Source: Brevibacterium moorei
GTDB taxonomy: Bacteria > Actinomycetota > Actinomycetes > Actinomycetales > Brevibacteriaceae
Direction of reading: 5' to 3'
DNA: 64,000 bases
Assembly: GCF_024580735.1 (NCBI RefSeq)
Contig: NZ_JANIJX010000006.1
Location: 62,001-126,000 of the forward strand
Numbering within the stretch: the first letter of the stretch is position 1; every line of letters begins with the position of its first letter. Shown here piece after piece: positions 20,001 to 26,214 of the stretch. Under the pieces are notes generated by a model. The model saw only the letters and a program-made list of their open reading frames with translations. It had not been told where the DNA came from and ran no database searches. The translations under genes were made by a program, and so were the position numbers.

Positions 20001-20287
20001 GCCGATGCGGTGAACTGCTTGATGCCACGGCCTCCGTTGAAGCCGTAGTCGAAGGTTGAATTGAAGGTGCCGGCGAGATCTTCCATCTCGCGCTGCATCT
20101 GCTTCTTGTGAGCCTTGAGCTGTCGCGCGAACTGGTCGTTATCGACCTCGGGCGACAGCTTGACCGGATAGCCCTTGTCGTCGGCGCCGGCCATCTGCCG
20201 GCGGATCTGACGCTCGGCCTCTGGCCTAAACCCCTTGGCTTCAGGGCGGACCCTGACGCCGACGGCGCCAATGATACGTAGTGCCAA
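14006..20287 (-). CDS. Tape measure protein
   Basis: A 2,093-residue protein, by far the longest gene, located after the tail-assembly chaperones. The N-terminal half is alpha-helical with coiled-coil stretches. The central part has hydrophobic membrane-like segments (VVAGAIGAIGNAAGAAAASV, GGALVGALGGPAGIAIGAAA). The C-terminal part has tandem repeats built on KGKSVNV/KSKSVSV blocks about 33 residues apart. At about 0.15 nm per residue it predicts a tail near 310 nm. It determines tail length and helps DNA entry. There is no clear lysozyme or peptidase motif. Confidence 0.93.
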   Translation of the reverse strand: MALRIIGAVGVRVRPEAKGFRPEAERQIRRQMAGADDKGYPVKLSPEVDNDQFARQLKAHKKQMQREMEDLAGTFNSTFDYGFNGGRGIKQFTASARKMRSDYGKEVNAMERMNKQMLDNFVKDSEKAFKKFNKNPGEAGLTSGLKGRNGVWLANMKSIAKMVDEMESSDRRLKENLDQLQLLYNGRRQSARSKYLRDYINWGKQVRATNAYISKTNFKPVVRAMREIGYETENATGLMEHMRDTLAEVGRNDFKNALGDNADHWARAYIEAERFRREWEKIPDQDRKTLAIQLQIDDNERLEKLKDDVDEFSRSLGDMNAPELKRTLDGLVEGTEKYNVALKEYETRLQRLKRVKSGWEGLRGEVDFQTLQAEDNARIARELEAIKAKADKTVSYIERKTAHVKVKLDDTAAKLQLAWLTKPAEKPIHLAIAGKSGTIIKDLVKSFNGYDAMTQFVTGLENLARSIDTVAIRGTVVAGAIGAIGNAAGAAAASVFSVGRGIADIARGSAAMAPAVILAGAGAMTVFQSAVSGLFDALGDKDKMAALTGSMKKEAEALTKAWEGLSKQINNTFWDEAGQSMSGFVDQLQKTKTLVPMAKSLGKAWKGFWDTLNDSSKSGQFGEIMDHSAEAVGILGQAIKPALRGFLKMGQVGSKYLPKLAHEIDGVAQRFESWVDQAAKSGELDRWIESAGQGFKDLGRVVGGVATSFSAVADAALAAGGPTLTQFADATERVGQAMKSARAQTFMTDIFSGAIEGAKEASKGLAILGNVIVDSGANIKAAAISTGKIASHLARDFAVAFTAPRFQSGILTALGDIERATQKMEPSFGHIGNVIGDVAQIAAADLESLAPTFNRLTKFVDDSLGKLRDPLIDFFQDFGDVVQGVSDIGLSALDKVVDAGSGMLSTYNKLPDPIKAAVLGLTGFAVAMPHLRAMHETLKSKLIPETTAFGKATRENQKILREQGKRVGLYRAGMLTFGQAINDTQRLAKGLGGSLTKTGAAFEYLDRQMNLGGNLSKVYDGFTRIGHGAGEMGRAVADSRTGFRQLGRYLRDDLKVAVDGSRKAFRRLAPDIAADLDRSLPRARRDFQRWGQSISSTLSNSISFTSGIGSKAKGFGASIASGISGATSKISEKIKPGLDRASATIGSWVTTTQRQVSKVGTTAAKPFKTVGTQVSKSFSSLKIPSKFAGGLKGIASGAKTATTAVGGLAKIAGGALVGALGGPAGIAIGAAAAGIGIYAQHVADAKEKFEAYKGTLNQVTGATTDQTRALAVQTATEDKHAIGIAKTGKNAYDVAKLVGVSQDTMTKAYEGNADAIKEVQQKTNDYYQTINREGGGKLDEYGAALEAVGRDVKKAGENHEQASSQISAVADALHISDTAAANASGQWTAFKESWSSATLSGDQMIGMLDTLSGHTLSAQDAAYNYQVSLSQAQGQLKAWAGSQKTSMATVAKGLLDTNGQFDMTKESSRQLYGILRQQVQPAMESVAKAFNNAGGGDAGMAAAKTQMQTVRKDFVDNLTEMTGISKSKASEIADALNIKPDAVDLVLDSAKADADLDAFANKVSSLANAPETIPIAVDGSAVYQTTADIQEALLNMASSASANTIKVTLDDGQVVEMKGKIDTDLEQLAAKEYLAHLGARDDATGIVDRVRALLDNGFNNKSYEAMLKAIDNASPTAEHADAIMKAFVQGDKTAVLNAIDNASEIGQDAQNNLKALVNGDYSANITANDQATPAANNAQQSLGGIVGSWVANLFANDGASGPAANAKGAMEGIQGNYTGTLSAVDNATAIVHSVEGAMSAIAGQVATIRIAVSGTGAVTAARAAIAQVKSKAVKVSVKAGSAGPVNALTKAIGRVKSKSVSVQAKIASHTPADKLHASITKLKGKSVNVKATVKGTPETGKLDSAIKKLRGKSVNVSAHVSGTGNVQSLSRAISSVHGKSVTITAHYRTTGKKPMANGGVLDFYKDGGIRLPASPMGINPRHRFMAENHVAQIAPAGAMRVWAEAETGGEAYIPLAKAKRSRSEDILSDVAARFGGRYSKARDREQVQTSQAGGDTYNLTVQTLKPDVASEVSDDIMFNLKHLRRGGRTGAQH

Positions 20288-20292
20288 ATTAC

Positions 20293-21032
20293 CTACCCTG
20301 CTTGTGCGAAGAACGCCGCCACTTCGTACAGCGAAGGCGGGTGCTTCTTTGGCTCTGACCGGGTGCCAGGGTCAGTGATCGCGGTAAACTCGGGCTCCTT
20401 TCCCTTCTCCCAATTGAGGCCGCCGATAGCATGGAGCTGAGTCCAGTTGTAAAGGCCGGCGAGCATTTGGTTCGTAAAGGACGTCGACGCCCATAGCGGC
20501 CAGTCACCTGTCCCTTCCGGGTCAGGTCTGTTGGCCGAGATAAACCGCGAATCTGGTCCTAGCTCGGAGACCAGAGACAACAGAAGCCGGGGGCTGTAGG
20601 TCGACCCCATCGGAGTACCCCACTCGCGGAAGATGTCCGCGAGGTTCAGGTGGTACTCACTTAGGAAATCGGCGAACAGCTCCCCGGCGTAGTCGTCAAT
20701 CAGTTCTCCGAGCTTGCAGCTTCCCCCAGCTGCGTCTGCTCGCTGTAGTCATTGAACAGCTCCTGCGCGACAGCCAGATCGTTATCGAGCGCCGCGATCA
20801 GCGCGTCGGCATCGGCCTTGTCGGCGATGACGATCCGGAAGACTTCGGTGTAGATATCGAAGGCGTCCTTGTCGTCCTTGTCTTCGACATCGAACGCAGC
20901 CGTCACGGCCTTGCGCTCCTTCTTGTCGAGGCGAATCGGCACGCGGAGTTCGACCTGCCGGTCGTCATCGAGTTCGACCAGGAACGGCGCGAACTTGGTG
21001 TCGGCGGCATTGCGAATATCAGACAGCTTCAT
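20293..21032 (-). CDS. Tail assembly chaperone GT fusion made by -1 frameshift
   Basis: The G frame (stop at 20700) and the downstream frame ending at 20293 overlap. Slipping back one base at GGGGGAA (20727-20721 on the - strand) joins them: QLG is followed by SCKLGELIDDYAGELF and runs through MGSTYSPRLLL to the stop. The G and T products bind the tape measure before tail-tube assembly in lambda-like phages. The fused T part contains the typical LFADFLSEYHLNLADIF segment. This arrangement is seen directly in sequence; frameshift efficiency is unknown. Without slippage, 20293-20610 would have no credible start of its own. Confidence 0.82.
20700..21032 (-). CDS. Tail assembly chaperone G
   Basis: A 110-residue protein beginning MKLSDIRNAADTKFAPFLVEL; the ATG at 21032 follows GGAG at 6-base spacing and is preferred over the TTG at 21044. 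Acidic and helical, placed between the major tail protein and the tape measure as in most siphoviruses. Near its 3' end lies the slippery GGGGGAA that allows the GT fusion. It acts with GT as a chaperone for the tape measure and is usually absent from virions. Confidence 0.85.
   Translation of the reverse strand: MKLSDIRNAADTKFAPFLVELDDDRQVELRVPIRLDKKERKAVTAAFDVEDKDDKDAFDIYTEVFRIVIADKADADALIAALDNDLAVAQELFNDYSEQTQLGEAASSEN
20721..20727 (-). promoter_or_regulatory. Slippery site for -1 programmed frameshift (G to GT)
   Basis: On the - strand the codons CTG GGG GAA contain GGGGGAA. A -1 slip allows the peptidyl tRNA to re-pair perfectly with GGG and opens a frame of 139 codons. The site lies 9 codons before the zero-frame stop, the usual distance for tail chaperone genes. 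Confidence 0.75.
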
Positions 21033-21079
21033 GGGGGTCTCCAATCAGAATGAAAGTGATCGGGTCTCTAGAAGGGGAA

Positions 21080-21115
21080 CCTCAGCCCCGGGAGAGACCC
21101 AAGCCCGGGGCTGAG
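21080..21115. terminator. Strong hairpin after the major tail gene
   Basis: CCTCAGCCCCGGG and CCCGGGGCTGAGG form a perfect 13-bp stem around a loop of about 10 bases. It lies between the major tail gene and the chaperones on the - strand. Partial termination here would lower downstream expression relative to the abundant capsid and tail-tube proteins. Confidence 0.7.
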
Positions 21116-21122
21116 GGGGTAA

Positions 21123-21680
21123 TCAGGAGCCGCTCTTGGGCATGTCCTTGACGCCCGAGGCGTACCAGGCAGCCTTCTTGCCGGCCATGCGCAGCGGCGA
21201 AACCGACAGGGGCAGGGCCGAGAGCGACTCGGTGTCGCTCAGGTCCAGGTCGTCGGCGCCGATGATGTCGGCCTTCGGAGCGTAGAAGTCGAGGCAGTGC
21301 TCGCCGTCCTCGATGAGGACGTACCATGCGAGCTGCGACGGCTGGGGGTTGTCGGCCTGGCCGATGCGGCCATCCTCGATGACAGCATTCGAACCGAGGT
21401 ACAGCTTGAGGCCGGCCTCATCGAACTGGTGGATCGAGAAGTTGAAGGCGACGTTGCGCGCGGCATACGAGGTCTTCAGGTTCCGGTTCTGAAGCGTGCC
21501 CAGGACGGTCTTGTCGCCGCCGTCGGTCGACATCGACAGAATGTCTTCCAAGGTCGTATGGCCGACGTCTTCCCAGGGGGTGTCAACCTTGTTAGGGTTG
21601 GTCGGCGCAGGGGTACCCGGAGGTGCCGTGTAGAAGTGGGCGGTCGAGATAGCAATGACGGCGTCGTCATTGAATGCCAT
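21123..21680 (-). CDS. Major tail (tube) protein
   Basis: A 185-residue protein starting MAFNDDAVIAISTAHFYTAPPGTPAP; the pattern of an early strand followed by a PxGTxxP turn and a W-x-D-V-G-H-T segment is typical of actinophage major tail proteins. The position between the tail terminator and chaperone G agrees. It polymerises into the tail tube around the tape measure. A strong hairpin follows the gene. Confidence 0.85.
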   Translation of the reverse strand: MAFNDDAVIAISTAHFYTAPPGTPAPTNPNKVDTPWEDVGHTTLEDILSMSTDGGDKTVLGTLQNRNLKTSYAARNVAFNFSIHQFDEAGLKLYLGSNAVIEDGRIGQADNPQPSQLAWYVLIEDGEHCLDFYAPKADIIGADDLDLSDTESLSALPLSVSPLRMAGKKAAWYASGVKDMPKSGS

Positions 21681-21689
21681 GTACTCTCC

Positions 21690-22211
21690 TTAGAGTGTGG
21701 GCAGGTATTGGTTTTCCGGGCCGCCCTTTGCGGGGCGGACGCGGATGCGGAAGTTCTGCTCGATGCGCGCCGCGCCTTTGGGCAGTGACGCGTACTGAAC
21801 GACTCCGGTCGAGGTCGCGTAGTCAGAGACGCGGCGGATGTCGCCGGAGCCGGTGATCTTCGAGATCGAGCCGGCGCCGGGCACGACGTACTGCGTCTCG
21901 TGCGCCCAGAGGACGGCCTGGCGGATCGACTCCTGGAGCCGGAAGCCTTCGGCTTCGGCGTTGAGGCCCTCGGTAAAGGTCTGGAACTCGATCATGGTCT
22001 GGCGCGTAAAGCGAGGGTCGTTGGTAAACGTGCCCTCGACGCCGGACGTGTGAGCGGTTCGGACCATGATGTATGGCAAGACCTTGGAGAAGTCGGCAGG
22101 GATCTTCGTTCCGATATGGACCTCGGCATCGACATGCGAGAACCACTCGTCGAGGATGCCCTTGCCCAATGCCATGGGCTGGCCCATGGTCGGATAGAGG
22201 CCTTTGGCCAT
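21690..22211 (-). CDS. Tail terminator protein
   Basis: The ATG at 22211 (overlapping the previous stop as TGATG) gives 173 residues, MAKGLYPTMGQPMALGKG... The segment ILDEWFSHVDAEVHIGTKIP followed by LPYIMVRTAH is typical of tail terminators of the lambda gpU/HK97 gp10 group in actinophages. It caps the tail tube and stops polymerisation. The place directly upstream of the major tail protein supports this. The family is inferred from order and length. Confidence 0.72.
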   Translation of the reverse strand: MAKGLYPTMGQPMALGKGILDEWFSHVDAEVHIGTKIPADFSKVLPYIMVRTAHTSGVEGTFTNDPRFTRQTMIEFQTFTEGLNAEAEGFRLQESIRQAVLWAHETQYVVPGAGSISKITGSGDIRRVSDYATSTGVVQYASLPKGAARIEQNFRIRVRPAKGGPENQYLPTL

Positions 22212-22519
22212 CAGATACCACCTGCCCCGGTGACGCGGGCCAGGATGTGGAATCGCTTCTCGATTCCGCCGGCCGCGCCGACACCATTCGGGTCGGTCAG
22301 CGTGACGTACCAGTCCAGCTCGCCATGGTCGAGCTTGATCTGAGACTGGCCGGTACGACGCTTCGGTTCGGTATCGAGCAGGACCGCGGCCTCGCCGGCG
22401 AAGGTTGCTGCGCGACTGCGCAGGTCGGCCTGAACGCCTCCGAGGTGGGAGACGATGTCGGCGACAGAGCCCGGCCCGACGGCCGGGTAGTACCACTGGA
22501 TGTCAACCGTCGGCACCAC
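22211..22519 (-). CDS. Head-tail connector/neck protein (gp10-like small protein)
   Basis: A 102-residue protein (GTG start) with VSHLGGVQADLRSRAATFAG near the N-terminus and GGIEKRFHILARVTGAGGI at the C-terminus, a pattern seen in small neck proteins upstream of the tail terminator. It overlaps both neighbours. The exact role (completion or tail-side neck) is inferred from the gene order. Confidence 0.65.
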   Translation of the reverse strand: MVPTVDIQWYYPAVGPGSVADIVSHLGGVQADLRSRAATFAGEAAVLLDTEPKRRTGQSQIKLDHGELDWYVTLTDPNGVGAAGGIEKRFHILARVTGAGGI

Positions 22520-22874
22520 CTCCGTAGGGAATCGAGTTGCGCGAGCGGATCAGGAGCTCGACATGCTTAACCGTCCGCGAGACTCCGTTACTGAAGTGCG
22601 GAGGATTGACTAGCTCCCACGGCTCGCCACGGAAGTAGAGCGCGGCATACGAATCGACGCCCGGAATCTCCCGGGCGACGAGGCGCGCGACCTTGACTGC
22701 AACCTGGCCGGGAAGCTCGGCGTCCGACTGTCGATCTTCGGCGACCGTGACGCGAACGCGCACGGCGTCATCGCCAGGAACTCGCACGGCCATGCCGTCT
22801 TCGTCGATGGCATCGACAGCGGGGTAGACCGTCAGGTATTCATTGCCGCGGTCTACGAGTCGACTGCGGGCCAT
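22503..22874 (-). CDS. Head-tail connector (stopper-like)
   Basis: A 123-residue beta-rich protein (RVRVTVAEDRQSDAELPGQVAVKVARLVAREI). Lies third after the capsid gene, in the place of the head-completion stopper that closes the portal channel after packaging. It overlaps the next gene by 17 bases. Assigned mainly by synteny. Confidence 0.65.
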   Translation of the reverse strand: MARSRLVDRGNEYLTVYPAVDAIDEDGMAVRVPGDDAVRVRVTVAEDRQSDAELPGQVAVKVARLVAREIPGVDSYAALYFRGEPWELVNPPHFSNGVSRTVKHVELLIRSRNSIPYGGGADG

Positions 22875-22876
22875 GG

Positions 22877-23410
22877 TTATCGCCTCCGGCGCCGGCGGGA
22901 ATGCCGCACGAAGAACGGGAACGGCGTCGTCGTTCGATCGTCCATGGCGACGGCCTCGCCGGGATCTCGGCGCAGGTACATGAAGCCCGGTGCTATTGAC
23001 CTTGGCCGCCAGCGGTCCTCGCCCTGCGAGATCGAGATCGAGTGGATCACGGTCTCGCCGGCAAGATCCTCTAGCTGCTTGATCTCGCGAGGAGTCAGCT
23101 CTGTATCAGCCGCATATGCTTCTGCGCGCTTGAGTGTGACAGAGTCCGACCGCTCGTCGATGAAGCCGGACGGGTTCAGATACCCGCGGGCCGCAGCCGC
23201 CGTTGCGATCGTTCGCGCCATTGCCGGCGCCCCGGCCCGAATGGGCCAGGGCTTACCGTAGTGGCGGACGTTGGCCGAAGCGGCCTCGATCATAGACTCG
23301 GCTAGCTTGATGTCATCCGGAGATTCGATCGGCTCGCCAGTCCGGGCTGCGACCTCGTCGACAGTCGATAGCGGTTCTTCGACCGCTACTGCTACAGGGT
23401 CGTCAGCCAT
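22877..23410 (-). CDS. Head-tail adaptor (gp6-like connector)
   Basis: A 177-residue protein directly after the major capsid gene. The N-terminal helical part (STVDEVAARTGEPIESPDDI, then KLAESMIEAASANVRHYGKPW) matches the helical fold of HK97 gp6-type adaptors that dock onto the portal ring. The C-terminus is strongly basic (RHSRRRRRR), suited to DNA contact in the channel. Confidence 0.72.
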   Translation of the reverse strand: MADDPVAVAVEEPLSTVDEVAARTGEPIESPDDIKLAESMIEAASANVRHYGKPWPIRAGAPAMARTIATAAAARGYLNPSGFIDERSDSVTLKRAEAYAADTELTPREIKQLEDLAGETVIHSISISQGEDRWRPRSIAPGFMYLRRDPGEAVAMDDRTTTPFPFFVRHSRRRRRR

Positions 23411-23413
23411 GTA

Positions 23414-24628
23414 TCAGGACCCGATAGGCATGACACCAGGGACTTCGAGGACGCCCGGGAAGAGCTGAGTCTTGTCGGTGTAGTGCGTCAGCTCGGTCAG
23501 CTTGTTGTGGAAGGCCAGGTCCAGGAAGGAACCTTCCTTCGAACCGGCAGTCGGGTTGCCCTTCTCGTTCAAGGCCTTGCCGTCGCCAGGCTCGAATGCC
23601 TCGACGACATTGCCGGAGGCATCCTTGCCCTCGTTATCGTCAGTCTTCAGGAACAGCTTGATGCCGCGGGTGAAGTACGGCGCATCCTCAAACATGCCCG
23701 AGTGGAACGACTGGCCCTGCGCGTTCTGCACCTGGATGTAATCCTTGGTGTAGTCGTAGCCGACGTAGGTGTCGTAGACGGACCGGTCGGTCAGGAACGA
23801 CGTGTCGTAGTCCATGATCCAGCGCAGCGCGAAGCCGCCGGCAGAAGCCGAAGCGGTGTACGGTGCCGAAGTCGGCGCCGGGGGAGCGGCGTTGTACAGG
23901 ACGAAGCCGGACTTGGCGAAGATGTACGCCTCGTCCTCGGGAATGATGTTCGACTCGACGAAGGTGACGCCGGCAATAGAGCCGAGCGTCGCGGTCGACA
24001 GCGCAGAACCGTCGCCCTCGGCAAAGACCAGACGGTTGCTCTTAATGAGCTCGGCCGCGAAGTTCGACCCGCACAGGCAGGTGAAGGATGCTTCGGGGGT
24101 GCGCATCTTCTTGATCGCGGCCTTGGCGTCGACGATCGCGTTGAAGATCGGATCGCGATGCTTCTCCGTCTCTTCCTTGATGGAGGCGGCGGTGACGTCA
24201 ACGATGCCCAGGTATTCAACCGGGGCGTTGTGGATCTGGTTGATGACCTTGAACTCGTTGTAGTTCGTCAGCGCTTCGATCTGGCGGGCGAACAGGTCGC
24301 CCCAGGAGCCGTCGAAATCGAAGAGCTTATCTTCGTCGATCAGCTTCAGGGCCGAGTAGTTGTGGGTCAGGTCGATCTTGACGTTGACGACCGTGTCCTT
24401 GATCGTGTCGGTCACGATCGGCTGAGAGCGGTCATTGCGGAAGCCATACTCCCGCACGGGCAGGGTGCCCTTGACTCGCATAGAAATGGTGTCACCTTCG
24501 ACACCGAGGAACTTCTCGAATCCCTGCTTGGTGACAAGGTTCGACGCCACGGCGGTGTCGCCCAGTGCGTCGACGGCTGCGTCGACGAGCACCTTCGGCT
24601 TGACCGTGGTATTCGGCAGATAGACCAA
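23414..24628 (-). CDS. Major capsid protein
   Basis: A 404-residue protein lying after a scaffold-like gene. HK97-fold features include an N-terminal arm, an E-loop-like region rich in R/D (TLPVREYGFRNDRSQPIVTD), a long spine helix region around KHRDPIFNAIVDAKAAIKKM and P-domain strands. Similar N-termini (VYLPNTTVKPKVLVDAAVDAL) occur in actinophage capsids. It forms the icosahedral shell. No internal protease gene is obvious, so maturation may depend on scaffold release alone. Confidence 0.88.
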   Translation of the reverse strand: MVYLPNTTVKPKVLVDAAVDALGDTAVASNLVTKQGFEKFLGVEGDTISMRVKGTLPVREYGFRNDRSQPIVTDTIKDTVVNVKIDLTHNYSALKLIDEDKLFDFDGSWGDLFARQIEALTNYNEFKVINQIHNAPVEYLGIVDVTAASIKEETEKHRDPIFNAIVDAKAAIKKMRTPEASFTCLCGSNFAAELIKSNRLVFAEGDGSALSTATLGSIAGVTFVESNIIPEDEAYIFAKSGFVLYNAAPPAPTSAPYTASASAGGFALRWIMDYDTSFLTDRSVYDTYVGYDYTKDYIQVQNAQGQSFHSGMFEDAPYFTRGIKLFLKTDDNEGKDASGNVVEAFEPGDGKALNEKGNPTAGSKEGSFLDLAFHNKLTELTHYTDKTQLFPGVLEVPGVMPIGS

Positions 24629-24647
24629 ATGTTCTCCTGTTAGTTAC

Positions 24648-25145
24648 TTACCGGCGCTTGAGTGCGCGCCGAGCCTTGGCGAGGTAGTCTTCGTCGCTGG
24701 GAGCCTCGTTCCCCTTGCGCCCGCCCTGAGGCGGCGTCTTGGTTTCAGGAGGAGCCGGCGGCGTCTTATCGCCACGGAGCTTTTCGATGAGTGCGGCAGA
24801 CGCTTCCCATTCCTCGGGGGTGTCGCCAGTGACGAGGACGTGATATTCCTCGGGGATCTGATGCTGGGCAATGACCAGCTCGCGATCCTTGACCTTGAGC
24901 TGCTCGGCAAACTCCGCAGAAAGCGCCTGGATCTCCTCGGGCGTCTTAGCGTCCTTGAGCTTCTCCTGCGTTTCGCGAAGCTGCGTGCGGTAGCTCGCGG
25001 CTTCCTTGTTGGCCTTCTCGATGCGCTTGCGCGCCCATTCGGGCAGGTCGTCGTCCTTATCGGGTTCGACGTTCTCCTGATCGTTCGGCTGTTCGTTTTC
25101 CTCGGGCTCGACCTCCGGGGTCTTGCCCTGCTCGTCCTCGTCCAT
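24648..25145 (-). CDS. Capsid scaffolding protein
   Basis: A 165-residue, highly charged protein with an acidic start (MDEDEQGKTPEVEPEENE), a central coiled coil (AASYRTQLRETQEKLKDAKT) and a basic C-terminus (YLAKARRALKRR), the usual layout of scaffolds whose basic tail binds coat protein. The ATG at 25145 follows CAGGAGGGGTA. It overlaps the 3' end of the MuF-like gene by 89 bases in another frame. Confidence 0.8.
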   Translation of the reverse strand: MDEDEQGKTPEVEPEENEQPNDQENVEPDKDDDLPEWARKRIEKANKEAASYRTQLRETQEKLKDAKTPEEIQALSAEFAEQLKVKDRELVIAQHQIPEEYHVLVTGDTPEEWEASAALIEKLRGDKTPPAPPETKTPPQGGRKGNEAPSDEDYLAKARRALKRR

Positions 25146-26214
25146 TACCCCTCCTGGGAGTAGTAGTCTTTGAGTTTGCCGAGGCGCTCTTGCGCCGCTC
25201 GGCGTTGATCCAGTTGCGCCAGGCCTTGCGGGCGTCTCGCCCGCTCTTGCCCCGCGTGACGTCTGTCCACATGTCGGAGTAGTAGGCGTTGCGCTCTGGA
25301 AGTTCGTTGGTCTGCCACCGCACGATGGGGAAGCAGTGGCAGTTGGGATGTGCCTTGAATGCGGCTGACTGCTCGTTGAAGAAGTCGAAGCCGCGGCTGG
25401 CTAGCATGGCGCAGAAGTGACAGCAGCCGGCGCGCACGCCGCGCGCATATGCTTTGCGCCGCGAGTCCTTGCGGGCCGACTGGAGGATAATGTCGCGGCC
25501 GGCATCGAGGGATGCCTTATCGGCAATGCCTGCGATGCGGTTGGCGTGCTTGCGGAACTCCTCGTCGATGAGGTCCTTGATCTTCTGCGCAGCTTGATTG
25601 CGCTTGATGATCCGGTCGACCTTGTCCTCAAGGCTGGTCACGCCAGCTTCGTCGAGATACTTCTCGAACTCTTGCGCGGCCTTCTCGATCGAGTCGATGC
25701 GGTCCTGCGGCCAGCCCAGCTCTTTGAAGCGGACTGATCCATCCTTGTGCTTGGCGCCGAGCCAGTCCGCCAGGGAGTGCTCTAGCGCGGTACGCGGGAA
25801 TTCGTCGTCTTCGCTTGAGCGATCGAGGTCGTTGACCGTGTCATCGAGCCAGCGGACATCTTCGTCAGAGTCGTCGATCGACGTGAAGTCCATGTCGAGG
25901 ATGGCCTGAGCCATGTCGGTAAACTCGTCGCGCAGCTCCTTCAGGGTCGCTTCATCGCGACCGTCCGGATGCTTGAAGCTGACGCCGGTCTGAAGGGCCG
26001 ACGTATACCGGTAGTAGGAGATGGCGAGCTGAACCGATAGCTTGCGGCCGGCCAGGGCTAGGCGATAGATCTGGCGCTGCCAGTCACCACCCTTGGGCTT
26101 GGTCGGGTTGACCGTGCGGTATGAATCGCGGGCCGCAGCGCCGACAGCCAAGCCGAGGCGCGTCGACGCCTCGGAGTAGAGGAGTTCCAGGAGGTCAACT
26201 TCTTGCCCGGACAT
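25057..26214 (-). CDS. MuF-like minor head protein
   Basis: A 385-residue protein next to the portal. It carries the MuF/actinophage signature GCCHFCAMLASRG followed by AHPNCHCFPIVRW, a Cys/His set that may bind zinc. MuF proteins bind the portal and are packaged in small numbers. The C-terminal tail is basic and low-complexity (RRGNGRGRAGQDPGGRARG), where its frame overlaps the scaffold gene. Some annotations call this family capsid maturation protease; no protease residues are evident. Confidence 0.85.
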   Translation of the reverse strand: MSGQEVDLLELLYSEASTRLGLAVGAAARDSYRTVNPTKPKGGDWQRQIYRLALAGRKLSVQLAISYYRYTSALQTGVSFKHPDGRDEATLKELRDEFTDMAQAILDMDFTSIDDSDEDVRWLDDTVNDLDRSSEDDEFPRTALEHSLADWLGAKHKDGSVRFKELGWPQDRIDSIEKAAQEFEKYLDEAGVTSLEDKVDRIIKRNQAAQKIKDLIDEEFRKHANRIAGIADKASLDAGRDIILQSARKDSRRKAYARGVRAGCCHFCAMLASRGFDFFNEQSAAFKAHPNCHCFPIVRWQTNELPERNAYYSDMWTDVTRGKSGRDARKAWRNWINAERRKSASANSKTTTPRRGNGRGRAGQDPGGRARGKRTAERSGERRTR

